From NCBI RefSeq assembly GCF_002873335.1, contig NZ_MCUW01000089.1:186001-250000 (forward strand): 64,000 nt of DNA, in the 5' to 3' direction. The notes beneath the pieces were generated by a model. The model saw nothing but the letters and a program-made list of their open reading frames with translations, was not told where the DNA came from and searched no databases. Positions 52,962 to 59,855 of this stretch are shown here, piece after piece (positions within the stretch are counted from its first letter, which is position 1; every line of letters begins with the position of its first letter). This DNA comes from Vibrio sp. 10N.286.49.B1. Its GTDB lineage: Bacteria; Pseudomonadota; Gammaproteobacteria; Enterobacterales; Vibrionaceae. The position numbers and the translations under genes were made by a program.

Positions 52962-53679
52962 ATATCACCGCTGGAGAAGCCCTAACCTCAACAGAGAAAT
53001 GGAGCTGCTCATCTTTGGGCATGCTGGCGCGAAGGTATTGGTGTTTCCCACTCGAGGAGGACGATTTTTTGAATATGAAAATCTAGGTTTGGTGAATAGT
53101 ATTGCCGATAAAATCAACGCAGGACAACTGCAGCTGTATTGCGTCGACAGTATAGATTCGGAAAGTATGTATTGCTTTTGGGCTCACCCTCATGGCCGTA
53201 TACATCGCCACAAACAATATGAAGAATATATCCTACAAGAAGTCATGCCACTCATGGCCAGCAAAAACGACCACCCATGCACCATCTCCCATGGCTGCTC
53301 GCTTGGAGCGTATCATGCCGCCAATATTTTTTTCCGCCATCCTCACTTGTTCCAAAAACTCGCCGCCTTTTCGGGGCGTTATGATCTGACTTGGGGAATC
53401 GAATCATTCAATGACTTATTCGATGGGTATTATCATGAAGATATTTATTACCATACCCCTACTCACTTCTTACAAAACTTATCAAATTCCGAGCAACTCC
53501 ATCATATAAAAAACAGTGATATTGTCTTCGCGATTGGCAACGAAGATCCCTTCTTACAAAACAACCATATAATCAGTGGAATACTCAATCAGAAAGGAGT
53601 GCTTCATAGGATGTATGAGTGGGATGGGAGAGCGCACCGTGGGCGCTATTGGCGGCAAATGATTCCACTGTATTTGTAA
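52951..53679 (+). CDS. Esterase-family alpha/beta hydrolase
   Basis: 242 residues of the esterase D / feruloyl-esterase-like group. The nucleophile elbow is HGCSLGAYHA, the acid is probably in GNEDPF and the histidine in WDGRAHRGRYW. The N-terminus (HREYHRWRSPNLNREMELLI) and VLVFPTRGGRFFEYEN are usual for cytoplasmic members of this family. It overlaps the AXE1-type gene by 11 nt, so the two hydrolases are made together. The substrate is unknown. Confidence 0.78.
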   Translation: MHREYHRWRSPNLNREMELLIFGHAGAKVLVFPTRGGRFFEYENLGLVNSIADKINAGQLQLYCVDSIDSESMYCFWAHPHGRIHRHKQYEEYILQEVMPLMASKNDHPCTISHGCSLGAYHAANIFFRHPHLFQKLAAFSGRYDLTWGIESFNDLFDGYYHEDIYYHTPTHFLQNLSNSEQLHHIKNSDIVFAIGNEDPFLQNNHIISGILNQKGVLHRMYEWDGRAHRGRYWRQMIPLYL

Positions 53680-53722
53680 AGTTTAGGGTTTATCGTTAAT
53701 CGATAGGTCATTCGAGTGACAT

Positions 53723-53992
53723 TCAAGCCACCGATAACGGCTTTGTTTCAATGGCGGAATGGGTCAACTTGTGGATGAGGGATTCGCGTCTTATCTCTAA
53801 AATTTCCTCTATCAATTTACCTTGTGCATCGAGACCAAAGTGCATCGCGTACTTTTTCACTTTCGCAATTTCATTGGGTTGTAAGTGATAAACTTCGCGC
53901 TTTAGGTAAGATTCTATCTCGTGTTTAATGAGACCCCTGTCTCTTAATAATCTTGCGATCACGTTGTCTAAATGGTGAGTTTGTCTGGCCAT
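53723..53992 (-). CDS. Hypothetical protein, 89 aa
   Basis: A small, basic, helical protein (HHLDNVIARLLRDRGLIKHE; EIAKVKKYAMHFGLDAQGKL). An AAGGGAA ribosome-binding site lies about ten bases before the ATG. The composition suggests a soluble helical protein that might bind DNA or a partner. No family is recognised. It is a single gene that converges with the esterase pair. Confidence 0.6.
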   Translation of the reverse strand: MARQTHHLDNVIARLLRDRGLIKHEIESYLKREVYHLQPNEIAKVKKYAMHFGLDAQGKLIEEILEIRRESLIHKLTHSAIETKPLSVA

Positions 53993-54133
53993 AGCGGTGT
54001 ACTTTTCCCTTTAGAAATGAGTGCGGCGGTCAGCCTTTATTTCATCTAGGCGCGAAGGTACACAGGCAATATGACAATAAGATTAATCCGCTTGTACGCA
54101 GCTAAACACAAAAATAACGGCATCGGCATCTCT

Positions 54134-54181
54134 AGCCCAAACAAAAGCCCATCGCTATAACAATGGGCTTTTGTTTGGGCT
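54134..54181. terminator. Very long perfect hairpin terminator
   Basis: A 19-bp perfect stem (arms 54134-54152 and 54163-54181) with a 10-nt loop. The GC-rich core GCCCAT/ATGGGC is followed by TTTTGTTT on both strands, so it can stop transcription from either side. It lies 43 nt after the DUF3087 gene stop. Confidence 0.8.
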
Positions 54182-54224
54182 TTCAACGTTGAACAGAGTG
54201 GTTAGAACACCCGCTACTTCGACT

Positions 54225-54740
54225 TTATTTGATTAAGCTAACGTCAAAATCTTCAACACTCACTTGCAAAGCCAGCGTATCAATCTTGTTTTCCAAATCA
54301 CGGATATTGACCTCAAGCTCTGGCAGTGTAAGCGTATTGTTATCGAGAACGTAGACCTGCTTTAAGCTGTGGTAATAAAAATAAAGAACCACGATGGCAT
54401 CACGGTCATTCTCTTCAACGCGCTGCTTTAATGACTTTAGCTTTCTATAGATACGATTCTGGATCGATTTTAATCGCCATACATAGTAAACCTCGACAAA
54501 GTAAGGCGTACTTTTTAGGTAAGAGAGCACCACACCACAGACGATCACAGCTCCCACGACCCCCATCAGGTTCAAGTGGAAATTCCCGGTCGACTCGCCC
54601 GGTACTTGCTGTGCACCAAACATAGCAATGAGTATGCTACCAAAACCTACAGATAATACCGCTAGTGCCCCTACTAGAACGACCGTCACCAAATTAAGGC
54701 GTTGTTTATAAACTGATTTATCTATGTTGATTAATTGCAT
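54225..54740 (-). CDS. DUF3087 family membrane protein
   Basis: A 171-residue protein with two membrane segments (about 16-42 and 55-74) and a long helical cytoplasmic tail (SIQNRIYRKLKSLKQRVEEN; LPELEVNIRDLENKIDTLAL). This matches the DUF3087 family of Vibrio and Shewanella. The role is unknown. It is a single gene ending at the long hairpin terminator. Confidence 0.8.
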   Translation of the reverse strand: MQLINIDKSVYKQRLNLVTVVLVGALAVLSVGFGSILIAMFGAQQVPGESTGNFHLNLMGVVGAVIVCGVVLSYLKSTPYFVEVYYVWRLKSIQNRIYRKLKSLKQRVEENDRDAIVVLYFYYHSLKQVYVLDNNTLTLPELEVNIRDLENKIDTLALQVSVEDFDVSLIK

Positions 54741-54990
54741 ACTTTAAATCTATTAGCGAAATATTCACCCATGATACCCCATATTTACAGCCATAGGCTA
54801 ACGGTTCCATTAGCAGGTATCCGTAACACTCAACGTCTTTGTCGCCTTAAAAAACAGAAGGGTAAAAAATTATCACACATACAATTGTACAATCGCGCTT
54901 ATGAGCATATAATAACAATTATGTCGGTCTTAACACGAATATATTCCCAAAAATAAACGGCAAGCGACGTCAACTAAACACGACAAATAG

Positions 54991-55149
54991 GGAACCCTTT
55001 TAGGGGCACTCTTCGGTATGTTAACGCCATTTTGTAGTGCCGCTGTTGCCCCTGTCACGATGGCGAAACGAAAGGCGGTTATCGCGTTTGTGGGAATAAT
55101 ATTAACAACAGCCATTGTTGGCGGTGCTATCTTCCAATACGTGGTTTAG
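54991..55149 (+). pseudogene. Internally deleted YraQ/DUF318-type permease
   Basis: A 52-residue open frame begins right after a stop and reads GTLLGALFGMLTPFCSAAVA, then VTMAKRKAVIAFVGIILTTA, ending in VGGAIFQYVV. The first half matches the early LLGxxTPFCSCS region of YraQ/DUF318 permeases and the second the last transmembrane helix of the same family. The roughly 250 residues that normally lie between are gone and there is no start codon. The ArsR-family gene that usually accompanies such permeases follows intact. An ATAACAATTATG operator-like sequence lies near 54908. Confidence 0.6.
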
Positions 55150-55155
55150 ATTTGA

Positions 55156-55179
55156 CGCGTCACCATTGTGGGTGACGCG
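55156..55179 (+). terminator. Hairpin between the permease remnant and the ArsR gene
   Basis: A perfect 9-bp stem CGCGTCACC/GGTGACGCG with a 6-nt loop directly follows the remnant's stop. There is no T-tract; it may instead be an operator or an attenuator for the ArsR gene 26 nt downstream. Confidence 0.45.
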
Positions 55180-55204
55180 ACTCTTTGATGAAAAGGTAAC
55201 AATC

Positions 55205-55600
55205 ATGATGGATGAAAAATATATCGATTCACTAAAAGCCTTATCGGAGCCCAACCGATTACGCTTGTTTTGGTTATTTCTTCATGTCGATAAGTGTATG
55301 GCCGTCGCAGAAGCGATGGACATTATTGGTGACACTCAATACAACGTGTCTCGAAATCTCAAAATGCTCTATCGCGCTGGGTTACTAAACCATGAAAAGA
55401 AAGGGAAATGGGTTTTTTATACCCTAAAAGAGCAAAGTTCCGCTCACTGCAAGGCATTAGTCGATTCGGTTAAGTTTTTACCAAAAGACGAGTTTGAAGA
55501 AGTCACGACACGCTGCGTACTTCGTTTGTCACTCAGAGTAAATGGTGAGTGTGTCTTAGGTGCGGATACCGACATCTGGCGCGACGCACTCAATGAGTAG
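55205..55600 (+). CDS. ArsR-family winged-helix regulator
   Basis: 131 residues with a winged helix (DSLKALSEPNRLRLFWLFLH, DTQYNVSRNLKMLYRAGLLN, KKGKWVFYTL) followed by a cysteine-containing tail (TTRCVLRLSLRVNGECVLG) that could bind metal or a thiol reagent. The ATG at 55205 has AAAAGGTAAC upstream. It stands where a regulator of a permease of the YraQ type is expected, but the permease is broken, so its present targets are unclear. It is 8 nt before the pentapeptide-repeat gene. Confidence 0.82.
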   Translation: MMDEKYIDSLKALSEPNRLRLFWLFLHVDKCMAVAEAMDIIGDTQYNVSRNLKMLYRAGLLNHEKKGKWVFYTLKEQSSAHCKALVDSVKFLPKDEFEEVTTRCVLRLSLRVNGECVLGADTDIWRDALNE

Positions 55601-55608
55601 CTAACACA

Positions 55609-56058
55609 ATGAAAACGCTTACTAAAATTGAATTGGATAACCTTTTAGAACAACACACGGCTTGGTTGGAAAATAAAGGCGGTCAACGAGCCGATTTAAG
55701 TTATACAGACTTGAGTCACATGGATCTAAAAGGCTCCGTATTGCAATGCGCTAACTTAACTCGCACCAATTTTAACGATGCTCTGCTGAACGCAGTAGAC
55801 ATGAGAGATGCTGACATTACGTATGCAAGTTTTAGGCATTCAAACCTCACCGATGCAAACTTTCAAGACGCTGATTTACGTAATTCCGATTTTCGCGCTG
55901 CCCGGTTGCGAAATACCAATTTTCATCGAGCCGATTTGTATCGTGCTGAATTTGATGATACTGGTGTAAATAAAGCGATGTGTCATCTACCTAAGTTAAC
56001 CAATACACTCATTGAATTGCGTGACGTTAATCGACCACATTGCTCAGACCCTTTATGA
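55609..56058 (+). CDS. Pentapeptide-repeat protein
   Basis: A 149-residue protein with about 18 pentapeptide repeats of the A(D/N)LxX type from residue 28 to 117 (ADLSYTDLSHMDLKGSVLQC; ANLTRTNFNDALLNAVDMRD). These form a right-handed quadrilateral beta helix that can mimic DNA. The function is unknown; some such proteins protect gyrase. It follows the ArsR gene by 8 nt without a clear ribosome-binding site, suggesting coupled translation. Its 3' end lies in a tandem duplication. Confidence 0.8.
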   Translation: MKTLTKIELDNLLEQHTAWLENKGGQRADLSYTDLSHMDLKGSVLQCANLTRTNFNDALLNAVDMRDADITYASFRHSNLTDANFQDADLRNSDFRAARLRNTNFHRADLYRAEFDDTGVNKAMCHLPKLTNTLIELRDVNRPHCSDPL

Positions 56059-56084
56059 TTAATTACTCAGACCCTTTATGATTA
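56043..56084 (+). repeat. Tandem duplication at the end of the pentapeptide gene
   Basis: A 19-bp sequence (CTCAGACCCTTTATGATTA) is repeated exactly after a 4-bp spacer (56043-56061 and 56066-56084). The first copy contains the stop codon of the gene. Confidence 0.9.
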
Positions 56085-56456
56085 TAGGTAGACGGGCCAA
56101 GTTTTACGCCCTAATCCCTCACCTAGATAGCTTTACTGACATCATTAGCCAAATATAAGCGTCATGCATTTCTCACATACCAGAACTATAGACATTACCT
56201 ATCAATAGGCACCGGCTCAGTTGGGTCGGCTTCATTCTCGTCATTGGTTAATGTCGTAGGAAACAGATACTTTTTACTCAAACGAGCTCTACTAGAGTCA
56301 CCTGCTTACAATACCTTCAGTTGAGCCTAACTAAGTCATTGTTTATATGTTCAAAAAACACTAACAATTTTGATTAGTAATTTATAATGCATTGTCACGT
56401 CAGTCATGTATATAATTATATAGAGCTAGAAATTACGTTGTACTAGGTAACATTGA
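56085..56456. other. Gene-poor accessory stretch
   Basis: About 370 bases without an intact gene. A short minus-strand remnant is visible at 56195-56305. The rest is AT-rich and shows a TATAAT at 56383 that may serve the next gene. Confidence 0.4.
56195..56305 (-). pseudogene. Possible C-terminal coding remnant, unrecognised
   Basis: A minus-strand frame opens after a stop and reads SSRARLSKKYLFPTTLTNDE and on to an acidic, proline-rich end (ADPTEPVPIDR) at a TAA. The composition resembles a natural protein C-terminus. There is no start codon with a ribosome-binding site. Only 36 codons are present, so chance cannot be excluded. Confidence 0.25.
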
Positions 56457-56942
56457 ATGTTAATAAAAAAAATGGACGCACCAAAAGATATGCAAATTGG
56501 TGCGTTGTTTGACACCAAAAGGCATGGATCCGTCACCGTTATTGAGTATTACAATACTCATACGGTAATTGTCGCCTTTGAGAACACAGGTAATATTCGA
56601 GCGACGACGGCAGCAAAGCTTCGCAGTGGCCAAATAACTGACCGCTCCGTTCCGGCACAGTCTTCCATGGTAGGCAAAAAAGTAGAATCCTTAAAGCACG
56701 GTATATTAACAATTAAGAGCGTTGAATCAGAAAATATCGTTGTTTTACAAAATGAAAATGGCGAAGAAGTGAGAATGCTACTTCCTGCTGTACAAAAGAT
56801 GAAAGAACAAATAAATGAAGACATTGAACACGATGATGAGTTGGAATTACCAACGTCACTCAGTGCACTCACTAAAAGAAATAAGAAAACAAAAGATGTG
56901 AACTCTCTTCTTAAAAAAATGATCACTGAATATGGTAAGTAA
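56457..56942 (+). CDS. Hypothetical protein, 161 aa
   Basis: A soluble, charged protein. The central segment GSVTVIEYYNTHTVIVAFEN followed by TGNIRATTAAKLRSGQITD resembles a small beta domain seen in phage and accessory proteins, and a similar pattern repeats weakly (KHGILTIKSVESENIVVLQN). The C-terminus is acidic and then lysine-rich. AGGTAAC stands before the ATG. It is a single gene in an accessory stretch. A phage or mobile origin is a guess. Confidence 0.6.
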   Translation: MLIKKMDAPKDMQIGALFDTKRHGSVTVIEYYNTHTVIVAFENTGNIRATTAAKLRSGQITDRSVPAQSSMVGKKVESLKHGILTIKSVESENIVVLQNENGEEVRMLLPAVQKMKEQINEDIEHDDELELPTSLSALTKRNKKTKDVNSLLKKMITEYGK

Positions 56943-57057
56943 ACACTCATTCATAATATATAAGCAACTGCTCACACAACTCGTGATCACACTTTATTAT
57001 CCTCTCTAAAACTCTATATTTTCGATAGTCGCCACTGGGCTTTGATGCGATCATTTA

Positions 57058-57073
57058 TGTGACCTGCGTCACA
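57058..57073. promoter_or_regulatory. Consensus CRP site before the ascorbate-type PTS operon
   Basis: TGTGA-CCTGCG-TCACA matches the CRP core perfectly in both halves, 118 bp before the EIIB start. It predicts cAMP-CRP activation of the operon. Confidence 0.8.
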
Positions 57074-57098
57074 AGGTCATTTTGACTTTGTGACGCAG
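57064..57098. promoter_or_regulatory. Inverted repeat overlapping the CRP site
   Basis: CTGCGTCACAA pairs with TTGTGACGCAG (11 bp, 13-nt loop). It shares the right half of the CRP site and creates a second TGTGA at 57089, so it may be a second CRP or repressor element or a terminator of upstream transcription. Confidence 0.6.
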
Positions 57099-57191
57099 AT
57101 CGATACCAATTTCTACTATTTTGGGTAACATCGCTCCAACAAATACGTGAAACGATTATTTTTAGATCAACTAACCCTATAGAGAAATATT

Positions 57192-57461
57192 ATGAAAAAG
57201 ATTCTGGTTGTATGCGGAAATGGCCTTGGCACTTCATTAATGATGGAAATGGCGGTTAAAGAAGTTGTTAAGAAAATGGGATTTGAAGCTGAAGTTGATC
57301 ATGAAGACTTATCATCAGCAACATCAAGTAATGCAGATATCTGGGTAGCAGCAACCGATGTTGCTGGTCAACTTGAAGAAGCAGGAAAAACTAACATCGT
57401 TAGCTTATCTAATATTTTTGATAAAGTATCAATCGAAGAACAATTAAAAGCGATCATCTAA
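57192..57461 (+). CDS. Ascorbate-type PTS EIIB component
   Basis: An 89-residue EIIB of the lactose/ascorbate structural class. The phospho-cysteine is Cys8 in LVVCGNGLGTSLMMEM, a P-loop-like motif of the UlaB/SgaB group. It takes phosphate from the EIIA histidine and gives it to the sugar in the EIIC channel. It is the first gene of a three-gene operon (B-C-A) under a consensus CRP site, followed 10 nt later by the EIIC gene. Confidence 0.88.
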   Translation: MKKILVVCGNGLGTSLMMEMAVKEVVKKMGFEAEVDHEDLSSATSSNADIWVAATDVAGQLEEAGKTNIVSLSNIFDKVSIEEQLKAII

Positions 57462-57471
57462 GGTTTATATA

Positions 57472-58728
57472 ATGGCTAATTTCTTTGAGTTTATGCTTGG
57501 CTTATTAAAAGAGCCAGCAATCATGGTTGGATTAATTGCTTTCATTGGCTTAGTTGCTCAAAAAGCAGATGTTTCAACCATTTTAAAAGGCACCATTAAA
57601 ACCGTAATGGGTTTCCTAATTTTAGGTTTTGGTGCTGGCGCCCTTGTTGGTGCGCTTAATAACTTTTCTGTTGTATTTACGGAAGCATTTGGTGTAAGTG
57701 GTGTCATTCCAAATAACGAAGCGATTGTTGCTTTAGCACAAGAAGCTTTTGGTTATGAAATGGCATTAATAATGTTTTTTGCCTTTGTTGTGAATATTCT
57801 TTTAGCACGATTCACACCGCTAAAATACATATTTCTAACGGGTCATCACACTATGTTTATGTCTATGTTGGTTGCTGTGATTTTGTCTACAGCAGGCATC
57901 ACAGGGACGGCATTAGTTGCCATTGGTGCGATGATTGTTGGTTCATTGATGGTCATCATGCCAGCGCTTGCCCAAAAATATACCGTCAAAGTAATGGGCA
58001 CTGACCAGTTAGCAATGGGACACTTTTCAACGCTCTCTTACTTAGTTTCAGGTTATATCGGCAGCAAGTTTGGTGATACATCTAAAACAACAGAAGACAT
58101 GAACGTACCAAAGAGCTTAATGTTCTTACGTGATACTCCAGTCGCCGTTGCTGTCACCATGGCAATCTTTTTCTTGTTCGCCTCTGTTTTTGCCGGTGGT
58201 GATTTTGTAGAAACGGTCTCTGGTGGTCAAAACTGGGTCGTCTTTACCTTTATTCAATCGCTCACATTTGCAGGTGGTGTCTACATCGTTCTGCAAGGTG
58301 TTAAAATGTTGATTGCCGAAATTGTGCCTGCATTCAAAGGTATATCTGACAAGCTTGTACCGGGTGCAAAACCGGCTCTTGATTGTCCAATGGTATTCCC
58401 TGTGGCACCAAACGCGGTGTTGATTGGTTTCCTATCTTCATTCTCTGCTGGCCTAGTCGCGATGGGTATCCAAGGCATGTTTGATTGGACTATCATTGTT
58501 GCGGGTGTGGTTCCACACTTCTTCGTTGGTGGTGCATCTGGTGTATACGGTAACGCGACAGGTGGTCTACGTGGTGCCATTTTAGGCGCATTCGCTCAAG
58601 GCCTATGTATCTCATTCTTACCAATGCTTCTTCTTCCAGTACTCGGTAACATTGGTCTTGAGGCCACTACCTTTGCTGATTTTGACTTTGGTGTTGTCGG
58701 TCTAATTCTTGGATGGATTGTATCATGA
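57472..58728 (+). CDS. Ascorbate-type PTS EIIC component (UlaA/SgaT family)
   Basis: A 418-residue polytopic membrane protein with the UlaA-type segments LKYIFLTGHHTMFMSMLVAV, MGTDQLAMGHFSTLSYLVSG and HFFVGGASGVYGNATGGLRG. It is somewhat shorter than E. coli UlaA (465), as in the SgaT subgroup. It carries L-ascorbate or a related sugar acid or pentitol across the inner membrane with phosphorylation. It overlaps the EIIA start by 4 nt. No ula catabolic genes are nearby, so the substrate is not fixed by context. Confidence 0.9.
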   Translation: MANFFEFMLGLLKEPAIMVGLIAFIGLVAQKADVSTILKGTIKTVMGFLILGFGAGALVGALNNFSVVFTEAFGVSGVIPNNEAIVALAQEAFGYEMALIMFFAFVVNILLARFTPLKYIFLTGHHTMFMSMLVAVILSTAGITGTALVAIGAMIVGSLMVIMPALAQKYTVKVMGTDQLAMGHFSTLSYLVSGYIGSKFGDTSKTTEDMNVPKSLMFLRDTPVAVAVTMAIFFLFASVFAGGDFVETVSGGQNWVVFTFIQSLTFAGGVYIVLQGVKMLIAEIVPAFKGISDKLVPGAKPALDCPMVFPVAPNAVLIGFLSSFSAGLVAMGIQGMFDWTIIVAGVVPHFFVGGASGVYGNATGGLRGAILGAFAQGLCISFLPMLLLPVLGNIGLEATTFADFDFGVVGLILGWIVS

Positions 58729-59171
58729 GCCTTATGAAACTAATCGGCGATAACATCGTTATCTCTACTGAAGAAAACCTAAGCGTTGATGCAATACTCG
58801 ACATCACATGTTCAAAACTTATTGAACATGGCAAGGTGAACGCTTCTTACTTAGAAGCCATTAAACAAAAACACCAAGAAATTGGCGCTTACTATGTCCT
58901 TGCACCCAAAATTGCTATGCCACATGCTCGCCCAGAAGATGGCGTTAATGAAGCAGCACTTCAAATCACAGTATTCAAAAATGGTGCAAACCTAGAGTCT
59001 GACGATAATGGGGATGTTTACTTCTCTGTGACATTGGCTGCGATGGATTCAGACAGTCATATTCAAACGATTATGGCATTGTCAGAATTATTCCAAAATG
59101 AGAGCGATGTGGATGCCATCATTGCGGCTCAGTCGAAAGACGAGATTGTTGAGATCCTAGAAAGATACTAG
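58725..59171 (+). CDS. PTS EIIA component (fructose/ascorbate type)
   Basis: A 148-residue EIIA with the phospho-acceptor His67 in KIAMPHARPEDGV and the C-terminal helix IQTIMALSELFQNESDVDAI, as in UlaC. The ATG at 58725 overlaps the EIIC stop as ATGA; an earlier in-frame ATG at 58713 lies within the EIIC gene and is less likely. It completes the B-C-A operon and is followed by a strong terminator. Confidence 0.88.
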   Translation: MSLMKLIGDNIVISTEENLSVDAILDITCSKLIEHGKVNASYLEAIKQKHQEIGAYYVLAPKIAMPHARPEDGVNEAALQITVFKNGANLESDDNGDVYFSVTLAAMDSDSHIQTIMALSELFQNESDVDAIIAAQSKDEIVEILERY

Positions 59172-59196
59172 TCGTCACTTTTGCTGTTATTTCAAT

Positions 59197-59225
59197 AAAG
59201 CCCTCTATCTAAGAGGGCTTTTTTT
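59197..59225 (+). terminator. Strong intrinsic terminator after the PTS operon
   Basis: A 10-bp stem AAAGCCCTCT/AGAGGGCTTT with a 5-nt loop runs into a TTTTTTT tract 26 nt after the EIIA stop. Confidence 0.92.
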
Positions 59226-59336
59226 CCTTTGAATAGGCCGAAAAGTACAGAGTAATACTTATGTAAATGAATATGGAAAGGACATGACTCGCACGATGAT
59301 CGATGATAGCAATCGGTGCATTTTTCAGGGCTTCGT

Positions 59337-59698
59337 TTAGTCATTTATTTAGTCGTAATTGTCTTCGTCATCATCCAAGATGAATTCAAACAGATTGCCT
59401 TACCGCCCATTCCAAAACACTGGGGATTAGCACTTTTTCATAGAACCCCGTTGCCGACCAGCATCCTATTCCCATAATAGATAACAATGCTAATGCACAG
59501 GTACCTATTCAACGTTGGTACACGGCCAACGAGTTAGGTATCAACGTCATTGCACAAGGAATACAAACTACCGAACCAATGCATATTCTGGTGGAACATG
59601 ATTGCCGCTGGGGTCAAGGTTTTCTATTTAGTCAGCCGCTTCCCATTGCCAAATACATCGAGTTTTGTCAGAAAAAATCCAACAATATTGATCGATGA
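59337..59698 (+). pseudogene. EAL-domain (c-di-GMP phosphodiesterase) remnant
   Basis: Two overlapping frames carry pieces of a broken gene. The first (59337-59477) reads a hydrophobic end LVIYLVVIVFVIIQDEFKQI and then a degraded stretch. The second (59444-59698) has ANELGINVIAQGIQTTEPMH and CRWGQGFLFSQPLPIAKY, the C-terminal signature of EAL domains, and ends at TGA. In a working enzyme the motif reads VIAEGIET; here the catalytic Glu is a Gln, and most of the domain, including the EAL motif itself, is missing. The gene is dead. Confidence 0.65.
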
Positions 59699-59749
59699 AC
59701 TCAATTGGTTAAGTTTGTAATAAATGACAACCCCGCCCACTTACAGACA

Positions 59750-59781
59750 CAAAAAAGCCAACAGCGAATGCCATTGGCTTA
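59750..59781 (-). terminator. Terminator of the melB-like gene
   Basis: Read on the minus strand, AAGCCAA pairs with TTGGCTT across a 12-nt loop and is followed by TTTTTTG. It lies 75 nt beyond the symporter stop. Confidence 0.7.
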
Positions 59782-59855
59782 ACCTATCATTTTGATGCCT
59801 AACACAAAGGTGTCGTTATATTCTCATCTGAGACATGACCCCGATAGGTAAGGCT

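Noticed and set aside
54735..54956. 73-codon open frame upstream of the permease remnant
   Set aside because: No ribosome-binding site, AT-rich and basic composition, overlaps the start of the DUF3087 gene on the other strand.
57064..57098. Inverted repeat before the PTS operon as a terminator only
   Set aside because: It coincides with a perfect CRP core and lacks a T-tract, so a regulatory role is more likely.
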